From NCBI GenBank assembly GCA_019636675.1, contig JAHBXC010000006.1, positions 1 through 64,000 of the forward strand: DNA of 64,000 nt. Reading direction: 5' to 3'. Below are positions 15,999-28,058 of the stretch, piece after piece (position 1 is the first letter of the stretch; each line of letters starts with the position of its first letter). A program made the position numbers and the translations under genes. The notes beneath the pieces were generated by a model that was not told where the DNA came from, searched no databases, and was given only the letters and a program-made list of their open reading frames with translations. The DNA comes from Phycisphaeraceae bacterium (GTDB lineage Bacteria; Planctomycetota; Phycisphaerae; Phycisphaerales; UBA1924).

Positions 15999-18101
15999 AT
16001 GCCCTCATCCAATCTTTGCTGGGGAATCGAGATCGGCGCAGGCGCCGTGAAGGCCCTGAAGCTCGAACGCGACGGCGACCAGGTCCGCCTGGTCGACTTC
16101 ATCGTGATCCCGCACAAAAAGGTCCTCTCGACCCCCGACCTCGACCAGGCCGACGCGATCCGCGTCGCCCTGGGACAGCTCGTCAGCCAGCGAGACCTCT
16201 CCGGGGCGCGCGTCGCCGTCTCCATCCCCGGGCACCAGTCCTTCGCCCGGTTCGCGAAGCTCCCCCCGGTCGACCCCAAAAAGGCCCCCGACCTCATCAA
16301 GTTCGAGGCCGCCCAGCAGATCCCCTTCCCCATCGAACAGGTCGAGTGGGACTACCAGACCTTCGTGAGCGAGGACTCCCCCGAGGTCGAGGTCGGCATC
16401 TTCGCCGTCACCCGCGACAAGATCGGCGAACGCCTCGCCCTCCTGAGCGACGCTGGCATTTCCCCTGATCTGGTGACTGTCGGGCCCGTCGCGGTCTACA
16501 ACGCCATCGCGTATGACCTGAACTTCACCGAGAAGGTCACCGGCGCGATCCTGCTCGACATCGGCACGGTCTCCTCGGACCTCATCATCGCCGACGCCGG
16601 TCGCGTCTGGATCCGAACCTTCCCACTGGGCGGGCACGCCTTCACCGACGCGATCGCCCGGGCCTTCAAGCTCGACTACACCAAGGCCGAGAAGCTGAAG
16701 CGCGATTTTGAGTCCAGCCAGCACCGCAAGCAGGTCTTCCAGGCCATGAAGCCGGCCTTCGAGGACCTGCTTCAGGACATCCAGCGCTCGATCCAGTACT
16801 ACAAGCAGCTCCACCCCGAGGCGAACATCAGCCGCATGCTGGGCATCGGCGCGACCTTCCAGCTCCCCGGGCTGCGCAAGTTCCTCTCGCAGCGTCTGGG
16901 CATGGATGTCGTCCGGCTCGACCAGTTCCACAAGATCGGGGTCGAGGGCCCGATGGGCGCCGAGTTCGCCTCCGCCGCGATGCAGCTCACGACCGCTTAC
17001 GGCCTGTCGCTCCAGGGGCTCGGGCAGGCCCCCATCAGCGCGAACATCATCCCCACAACCGTCGTGCGCGAGAAGGTCTGGAAGTCCAAGACCCCCTGGG
17101 TCGCCGCGGCGGCAGGGCTCTCGATCATCGCCGGGGCCGCGACCTTCGTCCGCCCGATCCTCGATCGCGGCGCGATCGTCCAGCCCAGCCAGCAGGCCAA
17201 GACCGCCGTCGCCAACGCCAAGCGCGAGGGCCAGGCCCTCAAGACCGCGTGGGAAGAGGTCGGTCGCTCGCAGCGCATCGGCGCGACCGTCGTGAACTTC
17301 CAGCGACTGCTCGAGGGACGCGAGTTCCTCCCCCAGCTCGTGCGAGACGTGGGCGACATGCTCGCGTCCGCCCAGCCCCAGCCCGAGATCCTCCGCGGCG
17401 ACGCCTCGTCCATCCCGCCCTCCCAGTGGCGCGTCTTCGAGCTTCGCTCCATGCAGGTCGATTCCGTCTCCAGCGTCGCTGGGCCGCCCTCGTCCGCGAC
17501 CACCGCCCAGCCGATCCCCGGGCGCGGCGGCGTGCAGCCCGGCGAACGACCCGGACGCGGCGCCCCGCCGCAACGCGGCGCCGCCGGCGGCTCCGGTGGC
17601 TCCTGGTCCGGCGGCGGCGGGGGCGACTCGGGCCTGCCCCCCATCGAGGTCACCCTCGTCGTCGACACCCCCAACGCCGAGGGCATCCCCTTTGTCACGC
17701 GCACCATCGGGCAGTGGCTCATCGCCAACGCCTCGCGACCGGGCGTGCCCTATCGCATCGCCGAGTTCAACCCGAGCGAGATCGTCAGCACTCAGGTCGT
17801 CGCGAGCCCCGCTGCCCTGGAGCGCGGCCAGACCGACGCCGCAGGGCGCGGGACCGGCGCCGCCACCGGCCCCTCGCCGCTGCTCACCCCCAACGCGCCG
17901 ATCAACGAGATCGCCACGCTGCCCGGCGCCACGACGGCGTTCCCGCGCAACGCGTCGGTGAGCCGCTTCACCATCCGATTCCAACTGATCCCCTACGAGC
18001 CGGGGCGCGAGCCCGCCAACGAGCAGCAGGGCGACCAGGCCGCCGACGCACACCCACGCACCGGGCCGGCAGTCGCCCACGCTGGCATGGAGGGTCGCTG
18101 A
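15999..18101 (+). CDS. pilM: PilM-like actin-fold pilus assembly protein with membrane-anchored C-terminal half
   Basis: Residues 1-350 match PilM, the cytoplasmic actin-like protein of type IV pilus inner-membrane platforms: WGIEIGAGAVKALKLER at the start, VAVSIPGHQSFARFAKLPP, the Q-Q-I-P-F motif in EAAQQIPFPIEQVEWDYQ, DIGTVSSDLII (nucleotide-binding aspartate) and a PGLRKFLSQRLG end. PilM is usually about 350 residues; here 700. Near residue 365 a hydrophobic segment (WVAAAAGLSIIAGAATFV) is followed by a helical part, a Gly/Pro-rich linker and a globular end, as if a PilN-like part were fused. The next gene starts 2 bases after its stop, indicating an operon. Confidence 0.82.
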   Translation: MPSSNLCWGIEIGAGAVKALKLERDGDQVRLVDFIVIPHKKVLSTPDLDQADAIRVALGQLVSQRDLSGARVAVSIPGHQSFARFAKLPPVDPKKAPDLIKFEAAQQIPFPIEQVEWDYQTFVSEDSPEVEVGIFAVTRDKIGERLALLSDAGISPDLVTVGPVAVYNAIAYDLNFTEKVTGAILLDIGTVSSDLIIADAGRVWIRTFPLGGHAFTDAIARAFKLDYTKAEKLKRDFESSQHRKQVFQAMKPAFEDLLQDIQRSIQYYKQLHPEANISRMLGIGATFQLPGLRKFLSQRLGMDVVRLDQFHKIGVEGPMGAEFASAAMQLTTAYGLSLQGLGQAPISANIIPTTVVREKVWKSKTPWVAAAAGLSIIAGAATFVRPILDRGAIVQPSQQAKTAVANAKREGQALKTAWEEVGRSQRIGATVVNFQRLLEGREFLPQLVRDVGDMLASAQPQPEILRGDASSIPPSQWRVFELRSMQVDSVSSVAGPPSSATTAQPIPGRGGVQPGERPGRGAPPQRGAAGGSGGSWSGGGGGDSGLPPIEVTLVVDTPNAEGIPFVTRTIGQWLIANASRPGVPYRIAEFNPSEIVSTQVVASPAALERGQTDAAGRGTGAATGPSPLLTPNAPINEIATLPGATTAFPRNASVSRFTIRFQLIPYEPGREPANEQQGDQAADAHPRTGPAVAHAGMEGR

Positions 18102-18102
18102 C

Positions 18103-19455
18103 ATGAAGAAGGTACTCGCGTGGGTGCGCAAGCACCTCGTCATCGTCATCCTCGGGGTCGTCGCGGTCGTCGCGTTCCCCGTGATGTTCGTCATCAGCAG
18201 CGGCATGAACGCGAAGGTCCGCGCGACCGTCGAGAACGAGATCCGCACGCAGTCGCGCGATCTCAACGCGCTGTCGGTGAATTACGCCTTCGAGCCGGTG
18301 GTCCCCGGCTCGCAGGGGTTCAGCGCGTCGCGCGCCCCCAACGCCGCCACGACCGAGGCGCTGCGTGAGCTCATGCGCCGCTCCGCCGAGCAGGTCGCGT
18401 CCGGGCGCGAGGCGATCGTGCGGTTCAACCGAAACGAGTTCCAGCCCATCGTCGAGGGGTTGTTCCCTCGCCCCGCCAGCGAGCAGGATCGCATCGAGAA
18501 GTCGACGCGCCTGGCGCGCGAGTGGGTGCGATGGAACCAGGACATGCTGCGCGACAAGGGCGCCGGGTCTCCCCCTCGCGCCGAAGAGGTCGCGCGCCGG
18601 ATCGAGGAGAAGCGCCTGCGCGAAGAGAGCCGCCTCCTGGGCGAGGGCGCCGACGCGTCGGCCCTCACCCCGGAGATCGAGGCCGAGTTCCGCGAGGCGC
18701 TCGTGCAGGAGCGCGTGCGCGCCTACGCCGCCCCAGCGCAGAACACGATCCTCTTCTATGCCTCCAACGACGCCCTCGCGAGCGTCGCGCCGTTCTCCGG
18801 CGCCGCCGTCCCGCCCATCGAGCTGTGCTGGGAATGGCAGTGGGTCTCGTGGACCAACCAGATGGTCCTCGAGGCGATCCGCAACGCCAACCTGCCCGAT
18901 CTGGTCGTCGCCGACGCGCCCATCAAGCGCGTCGAGCGCCTCGAGATCGAGCCCTTCCCCTACCCCTCGCAGGGCAGGGAGCCCGTTTCGGACTACACCG
19001 CCGAGATCACGCGGAACTTCGCCGAGTCGCTCTCGGGCCGCGTCTTCAACCCCGAGCAGCCCAACGCGCTCTTCGACATCCGCTTCGCGCGCGTCACGAT
19101 GATCGTCTCCAGCGCGCGCCTCACCGAGGTCCTCGACGCCTTCGCGCGTACCAACCTCATCACCGTCCTCGACCTCGACATCGCGTCGGTCGACGACCTG
19201 GGCGCCCTCGCCAACCAGGGCTTCTATTTCGGGCCCGAGCACGTGGTGCGAGTCGCCGTCCGGCTCGAGACGCTCTGGCTGCGCGACTGGACGCGCGAGT
19301 ACATGCCCCCGACGGTCCGCGCCGCCCTGGGCGTCGCGCCCCCCGAGGGGCAGCAGAACGAAGACCCCGCCGCCGCCGGCGCCCCCGCGGGCCCGGGCGG
19401 CGCGCCCGGCTTCGGAGCGCCCCCCCAGGGGCGTCGCGGCGGACGCAACGACTGA
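18103..19455 (+). CDS. Single-pass membrane protein of the pilus cluster
   Basis: 450 residues. Short basic N-terminus MKKVLAWVRKH, then one transmembrane helix (LVIVILGVVAVVAFPVMFVIS) and a large extracytoplasmic domain with much helix and an Ala/Gly/Pro tail. I recognise no catalytic motif. Position directly after the PilM-like gene (ATG 2 bases beyond its stop) and bitopic topology match PilN/PilO or Amuc_1100-type platform subunits; that is inference from context. Confidence 0.75.
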   Translation: MKKVLAWVRKHLVIVILGVVAVVAFPVMFVISSGMNAKVRATVENEIRTQSRDLNALSVNYAFEPVVPGSQGFSASRAPNAATTEALRELMRRSAEQVASGREAIVRFNRNEFQPIVEGLFPRPASEQDRIEKSTRLAREWVRWNQDMLRDKGAGSPPRAEEVARRIEEKRLREESRLLGEGADASALTPEIEAEFREALVQERVRAYAAPAQNTILFYASNDALASVAPFSGAAVPPIELCWEWQWVSWTNQMVLEAIRNANLPDLVVADAPIKRVERLEIEPFPYPSQGREPVSDYTAEITRNFAESLSGRVFNPEQPNALFDIRFARVTMIVSSARLTEVLDAFARTNLITVLDLDIASVDDLGALANQGFYFGPEHVVRVAVRLETLWLRDWTREYMPPTVRAALGVAPPEGQQNEDPAAAGAPAGPGGAPGFGAPPQGRRGGRND

Positions 19456-19518
19456 TCGCGCCGCTCGCGTGACACTCTCTCACCACCGACCAGATCCACT
19501 CGCAAAGGCCGAGACACA

Positions 19519-21444
19519 GTGAAGACCAAAGGCATCTCCATCATCGAGAAGCACGGCGAGAAGGCCGTCGTCGGCGCGTTCGCGCTCCTCGCGCTGGGCG
19601 TCGTCGCGTGGCAGTTCGTCGGTTCGGGCAACCGCGTCGCGGTCGAGTCCAACCAGCGCGTCGAGCCGGACCGCGCGTACGAGAGCATCGTCCGACGCGC
19701 CCAGCAGATCACCGGCCAGCTCAACGACCCCAACCCCGCCGCCGGCATCCCCGAAGAACTCCCCGACGCCGCCGAACTGGTGCGCCGCCGCATCGAGCAG
19801 GGGCTTCGCACGCCGGCCGATCGCGTGACCGCCTTCGGCCCGCTGGTCAGCCCCTTCGGACGCACCGATGATCGGACGCCCCCACCCGAAGACGCGCGCT
19901 ACGCCGCCGTCCTGCCGCCGGCGCCCACCAACCCCGTCGTGGCGCAGTACCTTCTCACGCTCGACCCGCTCACCGTCGCGTCCGTGCCATCCCTCGCCGC
20001 CGTCGCCCCTGCGACGCAGCCCCACGACCTCCGCGCCGTCAGCGTGCAGGCCACCTTCCCGGCCAGCGCCTTCCGCGCCGCGCTCGAGAGCGACCCCGAC
20101 GGTCCCGGCCCGCTCGCGGCCCTGCCCCGAACCTTCTGGCTCAACCGCACCGCGATCCTGGGCCTCAAACTCGAACGCCAGCGCCTCAACGCCGACGGCA
20201 CGCTCGGACCCATCGAGCGCGTGCCCGAATCGCCCGGCTCCTTCTCTCTGCTCGAGCGACTCTCGCAGGGCATGAGCCCCGGAGAGTTCCAGACCGTCAC
20301 GCGCGACGCGCGCCAGAACATCGCCGCGATCGTCCAGCCCGCGTTCCCGCCCTCCATCGCCGGCGACGCCTGGATCCCCCCGGCCCAGAAGGCCAGCGCC
20401 ACCCCGGTCGCCGTCCAGAGCGACGAGATCAGCCGCCTCCTCAACCAGCGCACCAACCTCGAGCGAAACCTCGAGATCGAGAAGGGGCGCCAGTCCGCCG
20501 CCGTCAACGAGCAGGCGCGCCAGTCGATCACGACGCGCATCCAGCGACTCGAGGCCGACATCCAGACCATCAACCAGCGCCTCGCGGACCTGGGCTACGG
20601 CGGCGCGCCCGTCGTCGCGTCGCCGCAGACCACGCAGGCCACGCCCCTGCCCGAGGCCCGCAACATCGAGAGCGCCGACGCGATCGTTCTGCTCGCGCAC
20701 GACATGACCGCGACGCCCGGCGAGACCTATCGCTATCGCGTCAGCGTGGGCGTCGCCAACCCGCTCTTCCCCTGGGCGTCCTCGATCCAGGAAGACCAGC
20801 GCGCCATCGCCGCCCAGCCCATCGCGTTCTCCGAGCCCTCGCCCTGGTCCGAGCCCATCCGCGTCGCCCCGGACGCGCAGGCCTTCGTGACCCGCGCAGG
20901 AGGCGGGCAGGAAGCCGCCGCCGTGGGCGGCTATCGCATCGGCGACATCACCGCCGAGGTCTTCGGGCTGTTTTATGGGCACTGGCGCGGCGCCAGCGTG
21001 CGCCTGAACCCCGGCGACGCCCTGGCCGCGACCGTCTCCATGCCGCAGGGCCTCCAACTCTTCGAGATCATCCAGGAAGAGGGTCAGGCCCCGGCACTGG
21101 GCGCTGCGAGCCCGGTGCCCGAGACGCTGCAGGTCGCGATGGGCGGCGCCATGCTGCTCGACGTCATCGACCGCTCGTCGGGCGCCGAGGGCCGGGCCTC
21201 GTACCTGGCCGTCCTGCGCCTGCCAGACGGCCGTCTGGTGCTGCGCGACCCTGCCGTCGACCTTCAGAGCCCTGCACTCCAGACCGCTCGCAGGTCGGCC
21301 CAGGCGGGCCAGAGCTCGACCCCGACAGCCCCGTCGGCAGGCGTGACCCCCCCGGGCGGCGCAACGCGACCGGCGGCCCCTGCGGCGCGTCCCCAGCAGC
21401 CGAGCGCCCCATCGGGAGGGATGCCCGGCGATCGCCGGGATTAA
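19519..21444 (+). CDS. Single-pass membrane protein with coiled coil, pilus cluster
   Basis: 641 residues, GTG start with a weak AAAGG upstream. The N-terminus KTKGISIIEKHGEKAVVGAF leads into a transmembrane helix (LLALGVVAWQFVG). Residues about 305-355 are a predicted coiled coil (ISRLLNQRTNLERNLEIEKG region). The C-terminal domain is followed by a Pro/Ala/Gln-rich disordered tail. Unrecognised family; likely a third platform component with the two genes before it. The gene ends about 100 bp before the rRNA promoter. Confidence 0.72.
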   Translation: MKTKGISIIEKHGEKAVVGAFALLALGVVAWQFVGSGNRVAVESNQRVEPDRAYESIVRRAQQITGQLNDPNPAAGIPEELPDAAELVRRRIEQGLRTPADRVTAFGPLVSPFGRTDDRTPPPEDARYAAVLPPAPTNPVVAQYLLTLDPLTVASVPSLAAVAPATQPHDLRAVSVQATFPASAFRAALESDPDGPGPLAALPRTFWLNRTAILGLKLERQRLNADGTLGPIERVPESPGSFSLLERLSQGMSPGEFQTVTRDARQNIAAIVQPAFPPSIAGDAWIPPAQKASATPVAVQSDEISRLLNQRTNLERNLEIEKGRQSAAVNEQARQSITTRIQRLEADIQTINQRLADLGYGGAPVVASPQTTQATPLPEARNIESADAIVLLAHDMTATPGETYRYRVSVGVANPLFPWASSIQEDQRAIAAQPIAFSEPSPWSEPIRVAPDAQAFVTRAGGGQEAAAVGGYRIGDITAEVFGLFYGHWRGASVRLNPGDALAATVSMPQGLQLFEIIQEEGQAPALGAASPVPETLQVAMGGAMLLDVIDRSSGAEGRASYLAVLRLPDGRLVLRDPAVDLQSPALQTARRSAQAGQSSTPTAPSAGVTPPGGATRPAAPAARPQQPSAPSGGMPGDRRD

Positions 21445-21462
21445 CGCGGGAGTTGTTTCGCG

Positions 21463-21489
21463 CTAAACGCTTGTTTTCAAGGCGTTTAG
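21463..21489 (+). terminator. Stem-loop after pilus cluster
   Basis: CTAAACGC and GCGTTTAG pair perfectly, with inner TTG/CAA extending the stem. It sits 18 bases after the stop codon of the last pilus gene. No T run follows, so termination is plausible rather than shown. Confidence 0.45.
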
Positions 21490-21543
21490 AGGCCCTTTGG
21501 CGGCGTGTGTGAAGTTTCCGCGAGAATCTTGGAGGCCTCGGGC

Positions 21544-21571
21544 TTGACACCTCGGGGCGCCCCGCTAACCT
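21544..21571 (+). promoter_or_regulatory. Sigma-70-type promoter of the 23S-5S operon
   Basis: TTGACA at 21544-21549, a 16-bp spacer and TAACCT at 21566-21571. It is the best promoter match upstream of 23S and predicts a leader of about 310 bases. Confidence 0.6.
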
Positions 21572-21668
21572 TCCGCCACGTTGTCCGAAGGGCGTTTGGA
21601 CAGCGGGCTGGTGAAAGCGACAAGCAGACAGCAGCAGGAGACCCAGACCTGACGGTCGACGGTATCCA

Positions 21669-21680
21669 CGCTCTTTGGCA
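21669..21680 (+). promoter_or_regulatory. boxA-like antitermination site in rRNA leader
   Basis: CGCTCTTTGGCA closely matches the rrn boxA core (GCTCTTTA) bound by NusB-S10. Its place in the leader, between promoter and 23S, supports the call. Confidence 0.55.
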
Positions 21681-21833
21681 TCCGAGAAGCACGCAAGCAA
21701 GGCGTTCGCCGCATGGGCCGGAATACCGGGATCATGCGGGGAACGAGCCGAGTGATCGAGCACCTAAAAGAAGATGGTGACGCAAGGAGCGTAGCGGGCA
21801 TGGCCCGGCGTTCTGAAGCGTAAAAATCGTTCA

Positions 21834-21850
21834 AATCATTCGAGTTGATC
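21834..21850 (+). other. 5' arm of 23S processing stem
   Basis: AATCATTCGA here is complementary to TCGAATGATT at 24703-24712, and CGAGTTG pairs with CAACTCG. The paired flanks form the long stem that RNase III cuts to free pre-23S rRNA. Confidence 0.7.
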
Positions 21851-21891
21851 GCAGCGGGTCGTCGTCCGAGGAATCGGCGTCGGGTCGGTGC

Positions 21892-24654
<2,763 letters not shown>

Positions 24655-24693
24655 GCTCCGACCGGGCGCCGATCCAATCGGCTCCCCGTCGAG

Positions 24694-24712
24694 CAACTCG
24701 AATCGAATGATT
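24694..24712 (+). other. 3' arm of 23S processing stem
   Basis: CAACTCGAATCGAATGATT pairs with 21834-21850 upstream of 23S, closing the RNase III processing stem around the rRNA. Confidence 0.7.
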
Positions 24713-24819
24713 CACATCATCCTCTTCTTGCCTCGACACAAGGCCTCGTCAAACGAGCGCCACTTGCGTGCTTCCGGCAACCCATTGCCGGGCTTCCGCG
24801 GAAACGCGGCCGCTCCGGT

Positions 24820-24928
24820 TTGTCGGTGACCATAGGTCTGGTGAAACACCTGTTCCCATCCCGAACACAGCAGTTAAGCCCAGGCCGCCGATGATACTGC
24901 TTTGCGGGAAAGTAGGTCGTCGCCGATT
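24820..24928 (+). rRNA. 5S ribosomal RNA
   Basis: TCGGTGAC pairs with GTCGCCGA to close helix I. CCCATCCCGAACACAG and AGTTAAGCCC are the conserved loop B/C sequences. About 107 nt. It lies 165 bp after 23S, with no tRNA between, and is followed at once by a terminator. Confidence 0.95.
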
Positions 24929-24932
24929 TCTT

Positions 24933-24975
24933 GAGCCCTGTCCAGGTAAACCCTGGCAGGGCTCTTTTCATTTTT
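24933..24975 (+). terminator. Intrinsic terminator of the rRNA operon
   Basis: GAGCCCTG and CAGGGCTC, with an inner CCAGG/CCTGG pair and a TAAA-containing loop, followed by TTTTCATTTTT. Confidence 0.92.
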
Positions 24976-24983
24976 GCTATACT
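24975..24983 (+). promoter_or_regulatory. Extended -10 promoter candidate
   Basis: TGCTATACT (TG-n-TATACT) directly after the rRNA terminator T run, 36 bases before the ATG at 25019. No good -35 is visible, as is usual for extended -10 promoters. Confidence 0.45.
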
Positions 24984-25018
24984 CCTCTCCTCACCAACCA
25001 CCAGATCTGGAGGAGCAC

Positions 25019-25741
25019 ATGAACGACCACCGAGCCCCAACCATCTACCAGGGCGACGGCGACCGCCTCATGGCTTCCCTCGACGCCGATCGCGTCACCC
25101 TCCTCCCCTCCGACAACCAACGCTCTGAGCAGCGCATCCGCATCATGTGGGGACACCCCATGCTCCCCGACATACTCGCGGGTCGCTACCGAACCGTCGT
25201 CTGCGGCGTCAACGCTCGCGACAACGCCAAGGGCATCATCGCCCAGATCGTCGAGCTCCTCCCCGCCTCCCAGTGGTCCGCAAAGACCGTTACCAACCAC
25301 GCCCGCACCTTCGCCGAGTCCATTCTCGAGCGTGGCGGCGCCGGCGACACCACCGCCCCGGGCGACCGTGAGCCCTACGTCCTCAAGTACGACCTCGACA
25401 CCGTTGAGGTCTTCGCGATGCTCCGCCCCCTCTCACGCGACCACTTCACCCTCAAGGACCTCTCCCGCGGCTTCAAGCAGGTCGCCCAGATGCTCGAGGG
25501 CCGGCGCGCCAGGCACCCTGTCGCGTCCGTCTCCTTCCTCGGCGCACGCAGCAACCGGCTCATCGATCCGTCCACAGGCCACGAGCCCACCCTCGAGGCC
25601 GTCCTCGCCACCATGTTCAAGGCCGGCTTCCGCGGCGATGTCTACCCGCCGCACGACCTCTGGCGCGCCGGCCAGGTCGGCGTCTTCCCCAGCTACCCCT
25701 TCCCCAGCGCCCTCGATCGCATGCGCGAGGGCGGGCACTGA
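25019..25741 (+). CDS. Hypothetical protein
   Basis: 240 residues, mixed alpha/beta, no signal peptide or membrane helix, and no family I recognise. The ATG at 25019 (MNDHRAPTIYQGDG) has GGAGGAG 6 bases upstream, which rules out the upstream in-frame start at 24974 inside the promoter region. Codon use favours C-ending codons more than the neighbours, a pattern shared with the methyltransferase at 28059, which may mean good expression. It precedes a DinB-like gene by 47 bases and may be co-transcribed with it. Confidence 0.7.
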   Translation: MNDHRAPTIYQGDGDRLMASLDADRVTLLPSDNQRSEQRIRIMWGHPMLPDILAGRYRTVVCGVNARDNAKGIIAQIVELLPASQWSAKTVTNHARTFAESILERGGAGDTTAPGDREPYVLKYDLDTVEVFAMLRPLSRDHFTLKDLSRGFKQVAQMLEGRRARHPVASVSFLGARSNRLIDPSTGHEPTLEAVLATMFKAGFRGDVYPPHDLWRAGQVGVFPSYPFPSALDRMREGGH

Positions 25742-25788
25742 AACGCGCCGACGCCCGCCGCCACCATGAACACCTCGGAGAGGCGCCC

Positions 25789-26325
25789 GTGACACCGCCG
25801 AACCATCCGGAACGTGTGTTCGATCGTCTCGCGGCGTTCCCGCCCGCGCTCCGTGCGGCGTGCGCGATCGTCACCGAGGACGACGCGCGATGGTCGCCAC
25901 CGGGGGGCCCGGCCTGGTCGATCGCCCAGATCGCCCTGCACCTGCTCCTCGAAGAGCGCCAGGACTTCCGACCCCGCCTGCTCTCGACCCTCGCCGACCC
26001 GGACGGCGCCTGGGCGCCGATCGACCCAGAAGCCGCCGTCGCCGAGCGGTGGGGGACAGATGTGACGCTCGGCTCGATCCTCGACGACTTCGCGCGCGAG
26101 CGTGCGAACTCGATGGTGCTCCTGCGTGCGTTGCCTCGCGAGGACGAGTCGCTCTGGGCGCGCGCGCACCATCACCCGAAACTCGGCCCGATCAGCGCCG
26201 GGCAGCTGCTCTCGTGCTGGGCGGCGCACGACGCGCTGCACCTGCGTCAGATCGCGAAGCGCCTGCACCAGCTCACGGCGCGCGACGCGGCTGGGCTCGA
26301 CCTGTCCTACGCCGGGTCGCTCTGA
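25789..26325 (+). CDS. DinB superfamily protein
   Basis: 178 residues, four-helix-bundle DinB/YfiT type. WSIAQIALHLLLEE supplies the first metal-ligand histidine, and SCWAAHDALHLRQI near the C-terminus supplies the histidine pair typical of the family, which includes thiol-dependent transferases and hydrolases. GTG at 25789 has GGAGAGG a few bases upstream. Substrate unknown. Its stop is 8 bases from the stop of the convergent AsmA-like gene. Confidence 0.82.
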   Translation: MTPPNHPERVFDRLAAFPPALRAACAIVTEDDARWSPPGGPAWSIAQIALHLLLEERQDFRPRLLSTLADPDGAWAPIDPEAAVAERWGTDVTLGSILDDFARERANSMVLLRALPREDESLWARAHHHPKLGPISAGQLLSCWAAHDALHLRQIAKRLHQLTARDAAGLDLSYAGSL

Positions 26326-26332
26326 CGAGCCG

Positions 26333-27922
26333 TCAGTTGCCCCCGCTGATCCGCAATGGCTGCACGGTCACGCGCGGGTTGCCGATTGTCCCGCGCACGC
26401 GATACGACGCGATTTGATCCGTGATCGCGCCCAGCGCCCGCCCGACGCCCCCGAGCATGCCCTGGATGCGTTCGAGGGGGCCCGCGTTGACCGTGAGGTC
26501 GAGCGCGCCGTCATAGCCGATGGTGCCCACGTTGTTGCGCCGGCCTCGCACCGTCGCGACCTGCGTGACCACGTCCAGGTTGGTCACGAAGATGTGCTCG
26601 GGTCGGACGTCGAACTCCATCGCCGCCTGATCGGTGAAGTCCGACCGGCCGGTGATGCGGTCGAGCACGCCGAAGGTGCTCATGATGCCCGTGATCAGCG
26701 GGATGGACACCAGCCGCCCGTCGCGGATCGAGACCACGCCCGAGCCGTGCAGCGTCTCGCGCATCGCGACGGTGCTGGCGCTGATGCTGCCGTGGCTTTC
26801 CAGGATCCCCGCCACCCGCGGCGGCCTCCCCTCCGTGGGTCGCGCGCGCAGCGCCTGCTGGATGTCGATCTTCTCGACTCGCCACTCCGCCTTCCCGGGG
26901 CGCGACTCGTTCGCGAAGTCCATCCACGCGTTCTCGACCGTGATGCGCCCGCCCAGTGTGTTCACGACGACGATGGGCAGCTCGCCGACCCCGTCGGCCA
27001 GGCGCGCGCCCAGCTGCGCGCTGCTGATGGGGAAGGTGTATTCGCCAAAGGCGATGTTGAACTTCTCGAGGTCCATGCGCCCGTTGAGGCGCGACGAGGC
27101 GAAGTCCCGGATCGGCACGAGCCCCGACGCGGTGATCTTCAGGTCGCCGCGCGCGTCGTACCTCCGAAGGAAGGTCTGGAGCTGCGGCGCCAGCGTCGGA
27201 TAACTCTCGTCGTCCAGACGCGTCTCGAAGGTCAGCCGGCGGAAATCCGCGACGAAGTTGTCCAGGTCGAATCGCCCGTCGAGCGCGAGGTTGAACACCG
27301 GGGCGCGGTTCGCCTGCAGCGCGATGGCGTACCACGCTCCGGTCTCGCCCTCCTCGTTCGCCGGCTCGATGTCCAGGTCCATCGACAGCCCGCGCAGCTC
27401 CATCGGCGGGTCATCGCTCGCGGGCGTGAACAGCACGCTCCCGTTCTGCAGACGAAGCTCGCGCAGCCGGAGCACATTGCTCAGTTTCACCTCGCTCGGC
27501 GCGCTGTCCTGCTCCTGAATCCGCTGCTGTCGCACGAACGGAACCAGGCCCTTGAACCCGCCCGACTCGTCCTGCACCAGATTCAGTTCCGGATCGATCA
27601 GCGTGATGGTCGTGATCTCGAGGGGCTGGCCCATCCGGGGCGTGCGCGCCAGATCGATCTGGATCGTCGGCGCGTCCACCACGCGCGTCCCGTCGGGCGC
27701 CGTCAGCGTCGCCTGATGCAGGATCAGCGTGCCCGGCGCACGGAACTCGAACCGTCGGAACTCGATCCGCGGCACGAGGTAGTAGTTCGAGATCGTCACC
27801 ACCTGCTGCGCGATCCAGTTGTCCAGCCCCGACCCGCCCCTCACCAGCAGGAACACCGCGGCGCCCACGCCGATCACCACGAGCAGCGCCACGGCGGCCA
27901 ACGCTTTGAGCACGACTTTCAT
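26333..27922 (-). CDS. AsmA/YhdP-like envelope protein
   Basis: 529 residues. MKVVLKALAAVALLVVIGVGAAVFLLV is a signal anchor; the rest is beta-rich with the layout of AsmA-like proteins: an N-terminal segment with VDAPTIQIDLARTP, and a C-terminal region (GILESHGSISASTVAMRE, VSIRDGRLVSIPLITGIMS, DGALDLTVNAGPL, YRVRGTIGNPRVTVQPLRI) that matches the AsmA-like C-terminal domain. Relatives move or organise lipid between membranes. Single gene, convergent with dinB-like and divergent from the methyltransferase. Confidence 0.75.
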   Translation of the reverse strand: MKVVLKALAAVALLVVIGVGAAVFLLVRGGSGLDNWIAQQVVTISNYYLVPRIEFRRFEFRAPGTLILHQATLTAPDGTRVVDAPTIQIDLARTPRMGQPLEITTITLIDPELNLVQDESGGFKGLVPFVRQQRIQEQDSAPSEVKLSNVLRLRELRLQNGSVLFTPASDDPPMELRGLSMDLDIEPANEEGETGAWYAIALQANRAPVFNLALDGRFDLDNFVADFRRLTFETRLDDESYPTLAPQLQTFLRRYDARGDLKITASGLVPIRDFASSRLNGRMDLEKFNIAFGEYTFPISSAQLGARLADGVGELPIVVVNTLGGRITVENAWMDFANESRPGKAEWRVEKIDIQQALRARPTEGRPPRVAGILESHGSISASTVAMRETLHGSGVVSIRDGRLVSIPLITGIMSTFGVLDRITGRSDFTDQAAMEFDVRPEHIFVTNLDVVTQVATVRGRRNNVGTIGYDGALDLTVNAGPLERIQGMLGGVGRALGAITDQIASYRVRGTIGNPRVTVQPLRISGGN

Positions 27923-28058
27923 GCCGATGGGTCTCTCTCTCGCGAGTCGGGGGTCCGGGTCTCTCGTATTGAACGCGTGGGACGCCCCGCGGTTCGGGGG
28001 ACGCGATCAACAGCCGCCCCCCGCTGCCCGGGGCGGAGAAAGACACTACGATCGGCCC

